A DNA stretch of 64,000 bases from Lanius collurio (taxonomy: Eukaryota; Chordata; Aves; Passeriformes; Laniidae), in the NCBI GenBank assembly GCA_020086605.1, contig JACBWW010000012.1, positions 13,763,855 through 13,827,854 of the forward strand, written 5' to 3'. This document shows, piece after piece, positions 52,871-64,000 of the stretch. The position numbers were made by a program, and so were the translations under genes. A model generated the notes under the pieces. It had not been told where the DNA came from. It did no database searches and saw only the letters and a list, made by a program, of their open reading frames with translations. Numbering within the stretch: position 1 is the stretch's first letter; every line of letters starts with the position of its first letter.

Positions 52871-55870
52871 TGCTGTACTCACACGCAAGTGATACGTAAC
52901 AGAGTATCTCCATAACCATCTTGTGCTTTGACACTCTCCAGCCCATCTCCTTTAGCTTTCAGATGGGAAAAAACAGAAGGAAACCATGATTAACAAGATT
53001 TTCTGAGTAAAATGTTCTATGGAGTTTAGGTTCTTCACAAGAGTAAAAATAAGGGTGAAGATCTTTTCCACAACAAAGAATAAAGGTGAGGAAAGAGCCT
53101 CTCAAAAGTGCTGTTACAAATGGATAACTCACCATGCATGTTCTCACCCTCAATGGCAACTTGTCTATGTTTTCAAATATATTTTATGTAGATATATAAA
53201 AGATATTTCCAGACAACACAATGCAACATGAATTTTCATACTAAGACCACATTAAGCAACACAGAGATATACAGGAATTTGCTGCATTAAGTAACTCAGA
53301 TGCTATGACTTTTCACAAATTTTAACAGAATATAAACTCAAGACACAAAGTGAAGATTTTTTTGTTTGTTGCTTTTTGCTGCACCAGGCCTGAAGGCCCA
53401 CAGGACCTGTGGTTGTGGAGGCACTGGGCTCAGCAATGCAAAGAAAGAACTTCACTCATACTTCTTTTGCACCCTTCAAGGGAAGGGTAAAAACAGAAGC
53501 TACTCACTACTGCCACAAAATCTACTCCAGCACAGCTGTGAACCCATAATGCAGCTACCAAGGTATATTAACAAAAATCTAATCTCAGTTCAAGTCTTGG
53601 ATGACATGGAAGCTCCTTTGTGCGAAAAAGTCTTTCCTAGTCTCCTTCTTAGCAGTAGCTCTTATCTTCATCCTTTGATCAGCCTTACCACCTTTCCCTA
53701 TAACCTAAGGACTACAGATCAGCTCCCCAAAGTGCCTAATCCCCACAGCCACCAGCTCCTTCATGACTGTGCCTAAACTTACTGGAACTTCTGAGCCTTT
53801 TCTTCCATTGCCTTTCTACCTCTCAATTTTGCAAAGCTATCAACATAGCTTCTGACCAGATATTTTCCAGACTCCCTCCCTTCCATCACAAATCCTTCTG
53901 AGAATATACCTTCTCATGGCCCATTTTTCCTACCAGCAATCCTTTTTCAGCATCTCTTACAACCACATTTCCTTTACCCTTTGCTTTTACATGTTTCTTT
54001 AAAGATGCTACCTGCTTACTGACTCTCTCTTTTCTCATGTGCTCTTTTTGGAGCTTACAATTTCTTCCTTTTATTTTCACAAATGGTTCAATATGCCCTT
54101 CTCTCCCCTCTCTCAGAGGCTATGTATGCTTCTGTTCTCCACTAATCCTACACGCTGATCTTTCAGTCTTATATTTGATTTTGAAGTCACATTCCACAAA
54201 AACTAAACAAAAGGCAGAAAAGAAAGCAAGCACTAGTAAAGCTTGATCAGAGCTCCATACATCCTCCAGCAAAGTTTAGCTCTATTGGCCTCTGAGGACA
54301 GCAAACAGATCCTATTCAGGTAACACACCTGGAAAGGAACTGACTGCTCTCAGCTGTCTCAGCTCTCACATCGCTGAGATATTGCTGTGCTCCACAAAGG
54401 CAGGAATTACTCTCAGTGTAGGTTACAAACAAAGCATAAGCAGGAAAACCTTAACACAGGACAAAACTACTAATTTAATATTAGTAAAGCATTCTGGAAA
54501 ATAAATTCCCAGAAGACTAATGCTCTTCCAGGTGTGTGGCCTGCAGCATAAGCCTTTCAGGTATCCTGCTGAGGCAGTCAATAACTGCTTTGAAGGACGC
54601 TCCTGCCCACGGTGAATTATTGCCTAATTAGAAGGAGCCAGGATGTTCTATCACATGAATAGTGCTTTATGAATAAAATCAAGAGTATCCTGCTTTCTAA
54701 GCATTCATCTCACTGCAGCACAAACCCTGGGAAGTGACAGTTTGCTACCAGGAGGAAATCTACCCAAAAGAGATATCTCGTATGTTTCAAAAAAGAGTGC
54801 AGCTATAAACAGTTCAAACAACTCAAAAGTCTGCAGTGCTGTCAATCATAAATGCTTATGTGGTGCAGGAGCAGGGAAAAGCTCCAGTCGGTATCAGGAC
54901 CCTACTGAGATGAGCTGTATCAATGTGGGAAAACAGCCTGGTGAGAGTTTCCCCACAAAAGCAGCTCCATGGGCACTCCCCTCCCCCTCATTCTAATGCC
55001 CCAGTAAGGAGGCCTTTATACTAATCCACTCCCAAACTAGCTCAAAGCAATTTCAGAAAGATCCTCTGATTGGATTAGGAATGGCCACATGAGGAGTTTG
55101 AGCAAAAATAGCTGGCATGCTTTAAAGTCACATTCTATATTGTTTTGAAACAGCTTTCATGTACAAATGTATACTTTAAATATAAAATCTCTGCCTTGAA
55201 GGATTTATTATCCAAAAATCCAATCTTGCAAACACTTATACACCTTCTCAGTTTGTGATACATAATTAAATCCTTTCTGTGTGTTTTAAGAAGCTTGCAT
55301 AAAGTTTCATGATCTAAAATGCTTGGAACAGTTTTTAATTTCTGAGTTAATTGGAGATGATCTCCCTCATGTCAAACTCCTAACAACAGGTCAATAAATT
55401 CAGTAGGAGGTCTTTTCAAGCAACATTTAAATTTCCAGTTCATAAGAGAAGACTCTAAAATCAGCATATACTTGAGTGAATATTGCACTTCTCAAGAGAA
55501 TAAAATCACTTACCCTTCCCACATTTCAAATGCTTTGCTAGATCAAATACTATAAAGACACATGTTGACACTTTAATTATTTGGTTAGTCTAATAATTAC
55601 AGAGAGCTTTCTATAAAAAATTGGCACAACATTAATTCCCTGGTTAATTTAACTCTTAAAAAGGTAGTGTAAAAGGTGAACAGAAGGATGACAGAAGATT
55701 GTAACTAATACTACTGCTAAAATGTTTAGTACTTGTGTAACACAGGAAAAGTCCTACAAAAAATACCTAAAGAAATACTTTGCAGTACATAGATATACAC
55801 ATATATATGGCTAAAAGTCCAGGGGAACAGTGATATTAGTCCAAATAAATACAAAGAACAATTAAATAAA
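52871..55870. other. Non-coding stretch with duplicate copy 2 and pyrimidine-rich DNA
   Basis: No gene is supported. The 136-codon frame at 53366-53776 begins inside the duplicated 77-bp segment and has no recognisable domain. From about 53580 to 54150 the plus strand is roughly two-thirds pyrimidine by eye. Blocks at 54560-54720 and 55240-55660 look like conserved non-coding DNA (homeodomain-like TAATTA, TTAATTA and TGAATTATTGCC motifs), but this cannot be confirmed here. Confidence 0.5.
53365..53441. repeat. 77-bp exact duplicate, copy 2 (outside the LTR)
   Basis: Identical over all 77 bases to 51786-51862, in the same orientation, 1.58 kb downstream. The left flank is a T tract of different length (ATTTTTTTG here versus ATTTTTA there), and the right flank (AGAAAGAAC) is unrelated to that of copy 1. 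No LTR sequence surrounds this copy, so the LTR was not duplicated with it. A 4-bp AAGA repeat on both sides could be a target duplication but may be chance. Confidence 0.95.
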
Positions 55871-56140
55871 TAGAATAATAGAACAGATTGGGTTGGAAGG
55901 AACCTTAGAGGTTATCTAGCGCCAACTCTCCTACTCCTTTCACTAGACCAGGTTGCTCAGAGCTCCATCCAACTTGGCCTTGAACACTTCCCCTGATGGG
56001 ACATCCAAAACTTAGTCAGGCAATTTGTTTCAGTGCCTCATTACCCTCATAGCAAAGAATTTCCTCCTCATATCTAATCTAACCCTACTCTCTTTCAGTT
56101 TGAAGCCATTGTCCCTTGTCCTGTCACTACATGCTCTCAT
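55871..56140 (-). repeat. CR1 LINE 3' fragment, antisense (about 270 bp)
   Basis: Read on the minus strand, this is the 3' end of a CR1 element. On the plus strand it starts with degenerate octamers (TAGAATAATAGAAC), then GGGTTGGAAGGAACCTTAGAG, then the typical CACTAGACCAGGTTGCTCAG, CCTTGAACACTTCC, AGAATTTCCTCCT and CCCTTGTCCTGTCACTACATG blocks. These match the usual bird CR1 order without large gaps. The element is 5' truncated near 56140, as most CR1 copies are. It holds no intact part of the reverse transcriptase frame. Confidence 0.95.
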
Positions 56141-59100
56141 AATCATCTCATCAAGTGTCACAAATGGGTGACACCATCCACACAAGGAAGTAACCTAACT
56201 GAGAGTGCAGATGGTGCACTAATTCCACTGAGCAGCTCTATTGGTAGGTCTCTGCCAAAAGTGCTTTCTAGATGAAGCTGCTGTTCTCCAAAAGGAAGCC
56301 TGAAGCAAATGTAGATGAGGTGTACTGGAGTATTTATCTTTCTGCAGGAACTGACACTACTGACATGTCATGTGTAATCTCCTTTGAAAACTGGTAATAG
56401 ACTGGAGACCATGAACTCAGAGAATGAATGTGTAATTCACCTCTTCTACAACATTAAATATGTGACATTGATAGCTCCCACACAACACTAAAGAATAAAT
56501 TCCTTAGCCCACCCTGAAGAAAAGTAGCTAGCCAGCCAGCTAGCCCCAATGCCTATCTCCAGAGGAAGCCACCAAGACCCCACATTTTTATTCCAAACCT
56601 CAATAGTTCTCAATAGACCACAGGTGATTGAAGACATTAAAGCCTTTGAAAAAGATGAGAGATTAAGTTCCGACGAGAAGAGGATGAGAGTCCTATTTGC
56701 TACTCAGTGCAAACTTTGAAGCTGAGGCAGTAAAAGCAAGTGGGGAGTGACATTGGAGGGAGAGCATCCGGAACACAGACACATTTAGGCTCTGGTTGAG
56801 ATAGGATAAGTGTGGCTACCCACTTACTTAGATTAACTGGATTTTGTGCCCGTGTGTGTGTATCTGTAACATTTCCTTCCATATTGGCAGACAACTCTAT
56901 GGCCTTAAATTTTGCTTGGTCTTGTTTTTCTGAAGCTGTCTGCAGGGTGGCTTGGGGAAAACCCTCTGAACAGAGCAGAGAGTAAAAATTTTAGTATGAC
57001 AATGGCAATTGTGGACCTGCAGGCATTTTTAGGAGACCCAATGGTAAAGGTACTTCTTGCTACACTGCTAATGACCCTGATTTGCAATTGCTACCACTAG
57101 TGCCAAACCTTGGAAAATGTGTTCCCTGTGGCAAACACAAATCAGCATTTCTCTTGCAAAGAGCAGATGGATGAGCAGTATCCTGGGACTCTAGGCAAAG
57201 CCTGAGGCACCACATCTGGGAAATTTCAAATTATTTTTCCTTTCCTTGCTTCCATAATTTAAGGACAGCTTAAAAGAAGCCCGGCAAAAACTGACATAAC
57301 CTAAGTAACCTTTCTGAAAGTCATATGGTTGCACTGCTTTAATGGTAACACTACAAACCAGCCTTTTTTTTTGTTAGTTGAAGCAACTGTTGATACTTCT
57401 TGTTTCCCTTCAGTGGTGATAAATGCCTTTGTTTCTCAGCATACTAATTTGTAGTGAACCCTTCAGAGTGCTGCAGGTAGATCAGCTGGGATTCCAAGAA
57501 GAAAGAAGGGCAAGAGCTTCTATTCTAGAAGCCACTGGATTTAGTATGGTAGTCTCTGTCCTGGTTTACATTGTGTAATCTTTCAACATTCATATAAAAA
57601 TATGAACGAAATATGAATTTTCATTAAAATGAAAATAATTTGGGTTTTTATCTCACAGTCTACAGCTGCCCGTCTTGGAGAGAGAACCACCACTCTCCAA
57701 GTGAGCCTTACCTTAAAACAAGCTTTTGTAACCTATCATATGTTGCTCCTCATCAGTTACCATCTAGCTCTGCCAGGCATGAGCTTTTCCTGGGAACTTT
57801 GTGCTAGCAGCCCCACACAAACAGTCTGCAGGAAAAATTCATTTGCATCAAATCTCTGCAGCATCTATTTTATCAAAGCAAGTGCTTGCATACTCAACCA
57901 GTATAAACCACAGATGGGAAGTTTCAGGCAGCAAGATTAGGAAGAAAACCAAACACATATCCTGCTTATGCGTTTCTGAATGCAAAAAAAAAAAAAAAGA
58001 CAAAAAAATCCAGTAGCATAGGAACAGTATGAAGCAGGTCACCAGTGTCCATCAACTATTTTATCAACTTCAGTAACAGAATATGGGTATTTATCTGGGA
58101 TGAAAACACACCGCTATGTGCTTTGTCTGCTTTGATTAATTCATCACATAAATCCTCTTTTACAAGAATTTTCAAGATGTATTGAAAGCATTATTAGAAA
58201 TGTCAAGGCTAGAACTGTCAGGAACTACAGGGTAGGGGAGCCTCAATTGAACAAGGCAGAGTGTAACAAGTTGAAAATCCACTGAATTAAAAGTTTTTTA
58301 TTAATTTAACTTTCTTATAGGAAATCAAAACTCCAATTTCTTTCTAATCCTTCTCTTGCTGACCAGAAAAGCATCTTCTCTTTGGAACACTATTTTTGTT
58401 TAGTTTTCTGCTACGCTTTCCCCAAGCACCTTTGCCATTTGGATGTCACAGGTCATACAGATTTTCAAGAATGACTGGACTACCGATAAACTTTAATTTT
58501 CCTATAGTTTTAATATTGTCTCAATAATTATCTATCCCTCCTACATCCAGAAATAAACATGATTTTTCACGAAGGTGATAGCACACAAAGAACATCCAAA
58601 TTGATTTGCAGTCCTGTGGATGATGAAAGGGTGCCCCACAGACTGAAAAAGGAACAACACTGTTTTGGAGTTCCCAGGAAGCCTACGAAGACTGTAATAC
58701 ACCAGGAAAAGCCATTAGACCCTTGCAAGGAAAAGGAATTCTCTGTGTTGTTGCTACCAATAGACCAAAATAAAAATAAACAAATCTAAAAATAAGGCTT
58801 TGAAAAGATGCTCTGTTTTCATTCCAAATTTCTTCCAGTTCCTAAATGTAGTTTTTGTGATGCTAATCTATATTTTAGCAGCTACACAGCATTTTCACTA
58901 AACAATTTCCTGTCTTAAAAAATATTTACTTCATGTGCAAAATAAAACAAACACATCTCGTAAAGCTGGAAAGGTCTACATTTTTTGTTTCTATATGAAA
59001 ATCTAACTATATTATGTGGTTGTTTTGTTACAATACCCCATGAAAGCCATAGACTAGATGCTGAATGCTCCCATTTTTCCCCACACATTGTGCTCCCTAG

Positions 59101-59338
59101 CTGCACTTTCTCTTCCATCATTAAAGATCTCCTCTCACAAGGGATGAGACTGTCATAGTCCCATTATGAGGGAAGGAAAATATGAACCAATACGGAAATA
59201 TTTTTGAATCCAAAATATAACTGATTTGAATTAAGTGTTCCATATTCAAGTGTTTTTATAAATTGTTTGGCCAATAATGTATCTGGCAATGTATCAGCAG
59301 TGTAAAGTATCTATGAACAAGGTAAAGTTTTGTCTACA
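56141..59338. other. Unique non-coding stretch, no gene seen
   Basis: The longest frame is 103 codons (57629-57940) and has no recognisable product. A short GCTAGCCAGCCAGCTAGC repeat lies near 56529-56546, an inverted SOX-like pair ACAATGGCAATTGT at 56999-57012, and an A15 run at 57984-57998. No retroposed gene precedes the A run. Nothing else stands out. Confidence 0.55.
57984..57998. repeat. Homopolymer A15
   Basis: Fifteen adenines follow CTGAATGC and are followed by GAC and a second run of seven A. No recognisable SINE or processed pseudogene lies upstream. Confidence 0.9.
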
Positions 59339-59654
59339 AGTATCTAAAGGCGGGTTTCCAAGAGGAAGGAGCCAGGTTCTTCTTGGTGGTGCCAAGCTAT
59401 AGGACAAGAGGCAACAGCCAGAAACTGATGCACAGGAAGCTCTACCTGAACATGAAGAAGAACTTACTGGCTGGGTGACTGTGTGCTGGAACAGGTTGCT
59501 CAGAGAGGCTGTGGAGTCTCCCTCACTGGAGATATTCCAGAACTACCTGGACACAATCCTGTGCCACGTGCTCTGGGATGGCCCTGCTTGAGCAGAGGCG
59601 TTGGATGACCCCACTCTGGTCCCTTCCAACCTGACCCATTCTGTGATTCTGTGA
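59339..59654 (+). repeat. CR1 LINE 3' fragment, sense (about 316 bp)
   Basis: This has the order of a typical avian CR1 3' end: TATCTAAAGGCGGG, GGAGCCAGGTTCTTCTTGG, AGGACAAGAGGCAACAG, GAACATGAAGAAGAACTT, GAACAGGTTGCTCAGAGAGG, GTGGAGTCTCC, TGGAGATATTCCAGAAC, CCCTGCTTGAGCAG, GGTCCCTTCCAACCTGACC and finally two octamer copies ATTCTGTG ATTCTGTGA. The end at the octamers is intact and the 5' side is truncated. It is less diverged than the copy at 2196, so it is probably younger. The orientation is opposite to the CR1 at 55871. Confidence 0.97.
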
Positions 59655-61966
59655 CAGGTAAAACATGAAGAACCACATTGTTTGTCCTTATAAATGTCTT
59701 ATGTAAGTGTAGGAAAGCTAGAAATCCCCAAATTCAGTCATAATAAACCCAGATATTTCTGCAATATCAATAATACTACCAAAATTCTTACTGTTATAAT
59801 CTAAGTCGTAGGTCAAATTTAATTTATTCAGGCAGAATTTGTTCTTCCCATAGGAACATCTGTGAGAGGGGCTGATGGAAAGAGACAAGTATCTCATGCC
59901 TTATTCTGTTTTCTTCTACTAAACAAAATACATTTACCTAAAGTAGGTAAATATCAGCATAGTAAAACCAGAGAGCCACTGCAGCCAGGGAATGCTAAAC
60001 TCTTTGCCTTCCACAGAAAGAGAGCAAACAGGATCTGTGAGAAACAGTAGATGAATGACTTAGATTCTCCAGTATAAAGCAAGCATGGACTCTAAGTGTG
60101 TCCCACAAGTCTTTTGGGCACTAAAGGCTTTCTTCACCAGAGTATTCCAAGTGAGAACAGCTGTGATACTGCAAAGAGGTGGAGAATGGTAAATTTTAAA
60201 GGAATAATGTCATAATAACCCTACTAAGGTTCCTTGCCTCTGTTAGTGCTACAACCACGTGTTCTTAAAAAGACGCAAGTTTATTCTCTTTTGGTTTTAA
60301 ACATACATACTGCTTGTTTCTGTCTTCCCACACACTTTGGGTGGTAGTTTCTTTTCCTTGTTTTGTTTCTCTTTCATCTGTCGGTTTTCAGGAACGAGGA
60401 CTGTGCTTGTGTTCTGAATTTATAGCACAGCAAGAACATATTGAATTTAAAGCCATAATCTAAGGTAAAGACATTAGATCACCACAAATAATAAAAGACT
60501 GATAGAAATTTTCCTAGACCGCATAGCTGTAAATGCAAGAAATATGAGTCAAGATTAAGTTGTAGTGGCATTTTGGCTGTCTCAATATAGACTAAAGAGA
60601 GATAGAACACCTGCTCTGATCTTCACAAATTGAATTTCAGCTCCTCTGTAGATTTTGAGTTCTCATTTGCATTAGTGAAGGACACCATTGTTTATGTAAA
60701 TTGGACATTTATTCACATAGCAGAGTAGAAAATGTGCAATATGCCTGCACACAATTAGTGCAAGCAACTGTGCCAACAAGAAAACACAAAAGACACCCTA
60801 ATTACAAGAAGCTACTACTAAGCAACTTCCAGGTCAGTGCTATACTACCCATGCTTCAGCAGCATGCATTCAATGACATCACTTTAACACTTATTTTCAG
60901 AAACTTTCAATAATCCAGTCAGGGAGAAATATTAATTTTTCAGGTGCAAAACAGTAATGAGATGACAGTCACATCTCTCACATTGAGACGGAGGAAAAAG
61001 CAGAGATTGTTTGACTCTGTATGTCTGAAAACAGTTCTGAGAGCCTTTTCACTCCAGCAGACCTGAGATGACATCTTTTCACCATCACAGATCTCTCACT
61101 ATTCCCTGGCTACAGCAAATATTTGTCCAACATCTGTACATGTATGTGGTTGTGAACAGGTAGTCTAGCCACTGTGACACGTACCAAAATTCCTGCAGAG
61201 CAATTCATCCTTCTGCCTCAGTTAATCATCCAAAAAAAACCCCAAATACATGCATACTTCAAACACATCATGCATGTCAGAATTGGCAGGGAGGCTCTGA
61301 TAAGTGAGTGAGACAATGAACAGAATCTTTTCTAGAACAAAAGTTACCTTAAGATAACTTCAGAAGTCTTTTTCATATTATCTTGAGATGAGACGCATTT
61401 CTTTATTCTCAATTTATTTCTCTGTGGCAGGTCCATTCTGAAGCACAAGCAAAGTAGCAGCCCCACTGAGAGAAAAGGAAAAGGAGATGGAAAGTAAGTG
61501 TCTTATTCAAGGAACACAGATACTTAAACAATGACCAGAGTATCTGTGAATGAATGCGGAAGGCACGTTTTTGATCCAAGTTATTTAATCTTATTTAAGA
61601 AAGATTGATACAGCTATCAAAGTTATATAATTACTGCCATTTTCATGGAAATAGAGAGCGTTCATGAAGCCATTTGACTCTGCCAGTCCTTCTGTATTCA
61701 TAGCTAAAATGAGTAAGAACATGGTTTAACAAAGATGAGAAGCCTCTCCCCACCACCACCAAGCTATTCTTCTTGAGCACCCCGACAGGTCTACACACAC
61801 TTTTGTCTTTACACTTTAGCAATAACACAGCTGTTCCCCAAATGTGTTCAACAACTGTTCTCTAATGCCATCAGTTTCATGGTGTAAATGGGTCCTAAAA
61901 TAGCTGGAACATTATGTCCTTTACCATTCCATCTTCCCGCCTGGCTGCCAGATTGTTCTCTTTCCC

Positions 61967-61979
61967 TTTTTTTTTTTTT
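61967..61979. repeat. Homopolymer T13
   Basis: Thirteen thymines after CTCTTTCCC and before GATGG, giving a pyrimidine tract of about 20 bases. A tract of this kind could resemble a splice acceptor region, but no AG with a plausible exon follows. Confidence 0.9.
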
Positions 61980-62123
61980 GATGGATTAAGTAGAACCACA
62001 GCAATTTGTTGATTTGAAACCTAAGCAATCTCTTTAAATTGTCTCTGTGCTCATCCACTGCTATCACTGACTCTACCTGAATTCATTTTGGAGCCTGCAT
62101 TACAAAAGTTTTATTCATGAGGG

Positions 62124-62137
62124 ATTTGCATATGCAA
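62124..62137. promoter_or_regulatory. Octamer motif within a 12-bp palindrome
   Basis: ATTTGCAT (62124-62131) is a perfect POU octamer on the plus strand, and it overlaps TTGCATATGCAA (62126-62137), a perfect palindrome related to the MORE dimer site (ATGCATATGCAT). POU dimers could bind here. This is a motif match only, in otherwise unannotated DNA. Confidence 0.3.
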
Positions 62138-64000
62138 GCAGTGTTGATGAATCCAATAAAAAAGACTCATTTCATATCCAGAGACAACTTTACAGATTTA
62201 CTTTTGGTTCAGCTCCTGGCACCGCACTCCTTCACTTTTCTTCTGGCCTGTATTTTTAGGGGCATAGGTTGATTCTGCAATTATTTTATTTGTAAGTGAT
62301 GTCCTTTCACGGGTGCCCCTCACGGTGGACTGTGCAGGAGTGCCAGCAATTGCTCTAGCTTTGCACTCTTCCAAGCTTTGTCAGCAGCAACGGGGCTCTA
62401 CTCAAGCACCAGTGTGATTTTTCTTGATACCAGCAAAGAAAATAGGCTCTATTCCCTTGCTAGAAACTAGGACAAAATTAATTAACAGGAGACTTGACAC
62501 CAGAAAAGCATTCTTCTCTGTGACTTACAATCTCCCTTCTGCTCCACTGAGAGGTGTGTGGGACAACAGGCCAGCTGTTAAGATTTGTCTATGACAGTTC
62601 TTCACTCAGGGGGCATAAATACAGTCGTGTTGTACTTTCTCACACAGAAAGATGAAAAAAACCCAGGTTTGTCACCCCATAACCACAAAAGGAAGTAAAC
62701 TTTACACTGGGTACAGCAGGAAACATCAACAAGGTCAGATCACACTGCCTCTTCCCCTCCTTCACCAATAGATGGTGGCAAAGGCCCCCTCCGAAGCTGC
62801 CACTGGACTTGCACAGTTATCTTTTCAATTCCTCTGATAACAGAGAAAATGGAGAAGGCAGATGCAGACATCTCCTTTGCAACAATCACCTATAAACAAT
62901 TTAATAATTTTGTCTTTCTAACATCCCTGTACATAATTACTCTGTTAATGCCAGTTTTATTTATCTTCAGATATGAACATACTTGTTTCTTCTTTTGTAA
63001 AGTAGCAGTAGGTTTTTGTTTTCATTTCACACAACAGAGCATAGGAAGGAACATCAAAGCAAGCTCTTCAAAAAGAGGTTAAGAAATGGTGCTTGGTGCT
63101 AAGAACTCATATCTGCCTGAAAGGGAGGAGGGACCAGAGGAGAAAGTGATTTCAAACTGGTTGCAGAATGCAGCATTTTGAAGAGTAGGCTGCTCTTTTC
63201 TGAACTGTCAACAGTCAGGGCAACTTCACATCATTTCAAGAGGCTCCACAGAGCTGCCAGCCACTCTTGGCCACCAATAGGCTCAACAGAGTGTTGATGG
63301 CTCGGGGGAGCCAAGTATCAGAGCCTTGCAAAGCAGTGTTTGGTGGTAAAAGTAGCAAACTATTTTAATTTGTTTAAGCATTGTGCTTCAGGGAGCTGTG
63401 CAAGAAACCTGCCTCTGCCTGACCCAGGAAGAGAGCAGCATGGATGAAGCACTAAAGGTGGCTGCAAAGCCACTAGTATATGTGACACAGAAAGTAGGAA
63501 CTCTGGATGTTTGCAAAGTACCTGTCACAACACCACCTGAAGTAAACCAGATGTGCTGGCCCAACTACACATCACATAATAATATCCTGCCTATCCTAGT
63601 ATTGTTTGCACTTCATGAAGATATTCGCCACCTTATCTCATGATCCTGCGTAAGGTTGCCAGCAAATGACTGTCACATTCCACATCAGCTGTTGAGAGAG
63701 GTCCAAGCTTTATTAATCTTTAATTTGAGAACAAAGACCTTTGAGTTCCTTGGGTTCAAATTGGTTAAAAAAAAAATAAAGTGATTTCTGTCTATTTGTT
63801 GTCAGGTTCACCTCTGAACACATTGTGCTAGCTTCTTTTATCACATACCTTTGTAGAGCACTTCACAAAGATTTTTCTGTATTTATGTAATTCACATAGA
63901 TGCTTTTTAGTTCTTTGCTTATTTGCAGTAACTCATCTCCAAGCTGGGGATCTCTGATCAGCTTATTTGTTTAAGTACCAGTCTGTCAGTATAAATAACC

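Larger units (their letters stand above)
59655..64000. other. Unique non-coding stretch, no gene seen
   Basis: Frames reach 86 codons (63383-63643, plus) with no recognisable domain. A POU-like palindrome lies at 62126-62137 and a T13 run at 61967-61979. The segment 62300-62440 is locally more GC-rich. No interspersed repeat was recognised. Confidence 0.55.

Noticed and set aside
53366..53776. 136-codon frame starting in duplicate copy 2
   Set aside because: The start codon context comes from the duplicated segment, the rest is unique pyrimidine-rich DNA, and there is no recognisable domain.
57984..57998. A15 run as the tail of a processed pseudogene or SINE
   Set aside because: No recognisable gene or SINE body precedes it, and no target duplication flanks it.
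62761..62776. CTCF-like CCAATAGATGGTGG
   Set aside because: It has two mismatches to the core motif, so it is too weak to list.
63383..63643. 86-codon frame that looks somewhat protein-like
   Set aside because: The composition is balanced, but I recognise no family and see no splice context or conservation evidence. It would need a protein search to revive.
1..64000. CRISPR arrays, operons, prophage or other prokaryotic features
   Set aside because: CR1 and avian LTR elements, low coding density and microsatellites show vertebrate nuclear DNA. No regularly spaced identical repeats of CRISPR type were seen.

Overview
The window reads as non-coding DNA from a bird nuclear genome. It is AT-rich by eye (roughly 38-40% GC, not counted). 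It carries three CR1 LINE 3' fragments, two of which keep the typical avian 3' end with a degenerate ATTCTGTG octamer. It also carries one endogenous retrovirus remnant of a type I know from bird genomes: an LTR plus a leader made of short tandem units. Recognisable interspersed repeats cover only about 2 kb (about 3%), a low density typical of bird macrochromosomes. The exact species cannot be told from the sequence.

No protein-coding gene, rRNA, tRNA or known small RNA could be supported. The longest open frames are 143-150 codons (6872-7303, 38373-38825, 51591-52022). This is about what chance gives in 64 kb of six-frame AT-rich DNA, and none shows a recognisable domain, signal peptide or codon pattern. 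The window is therefore best described as a gene desert or the inside of a very large intron. Short exons (<150 nt) or a lncRNA cannot be excluded by reading alone.

Layout: 1-37.6 kb is mostly unique sequence. It contains a short CR1 tail (2196-2259), small tandem duplications (3535-3570, 35682-35733), simple repeats, and a few motif clusters that resemble POU or homeodomain sites. At 37.6-39.6 kb lie two diverged direct copies of one unidentified dispersed repeat. From 39.6 to 49.2 kb the sequence is unique, with two perfect palindromes (41513-41528 and 44735-44757) and a possible conserved non-coding block at 45.7-46.1 kb. At 49.25-49.46 kb there is a palindromic segment that may be a fossil DNA transposon, followed by a (GATA)n microsatellite at 49905. 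At 51.5-52.9 kb sits the retroviral LTR and leader. At 55.9-56.1 kb and 59.3-59.65 kb lie the two longer CR1 fragments, in opposite orientations.

The most unusual observation is a 77-bp segment present twice without a single difference (51786-51862 inside the LTR, and 53365-53441 in unrelated sequence 1.5 kb downstream). Both copies are flanked on the same side by a T-rich tract of different length, and the segment is rich in self-complementary stretches. It may be a small structured element or retroposon, or a recent templated duplication. I see no clear evidence of a new multi-gene system in this window.
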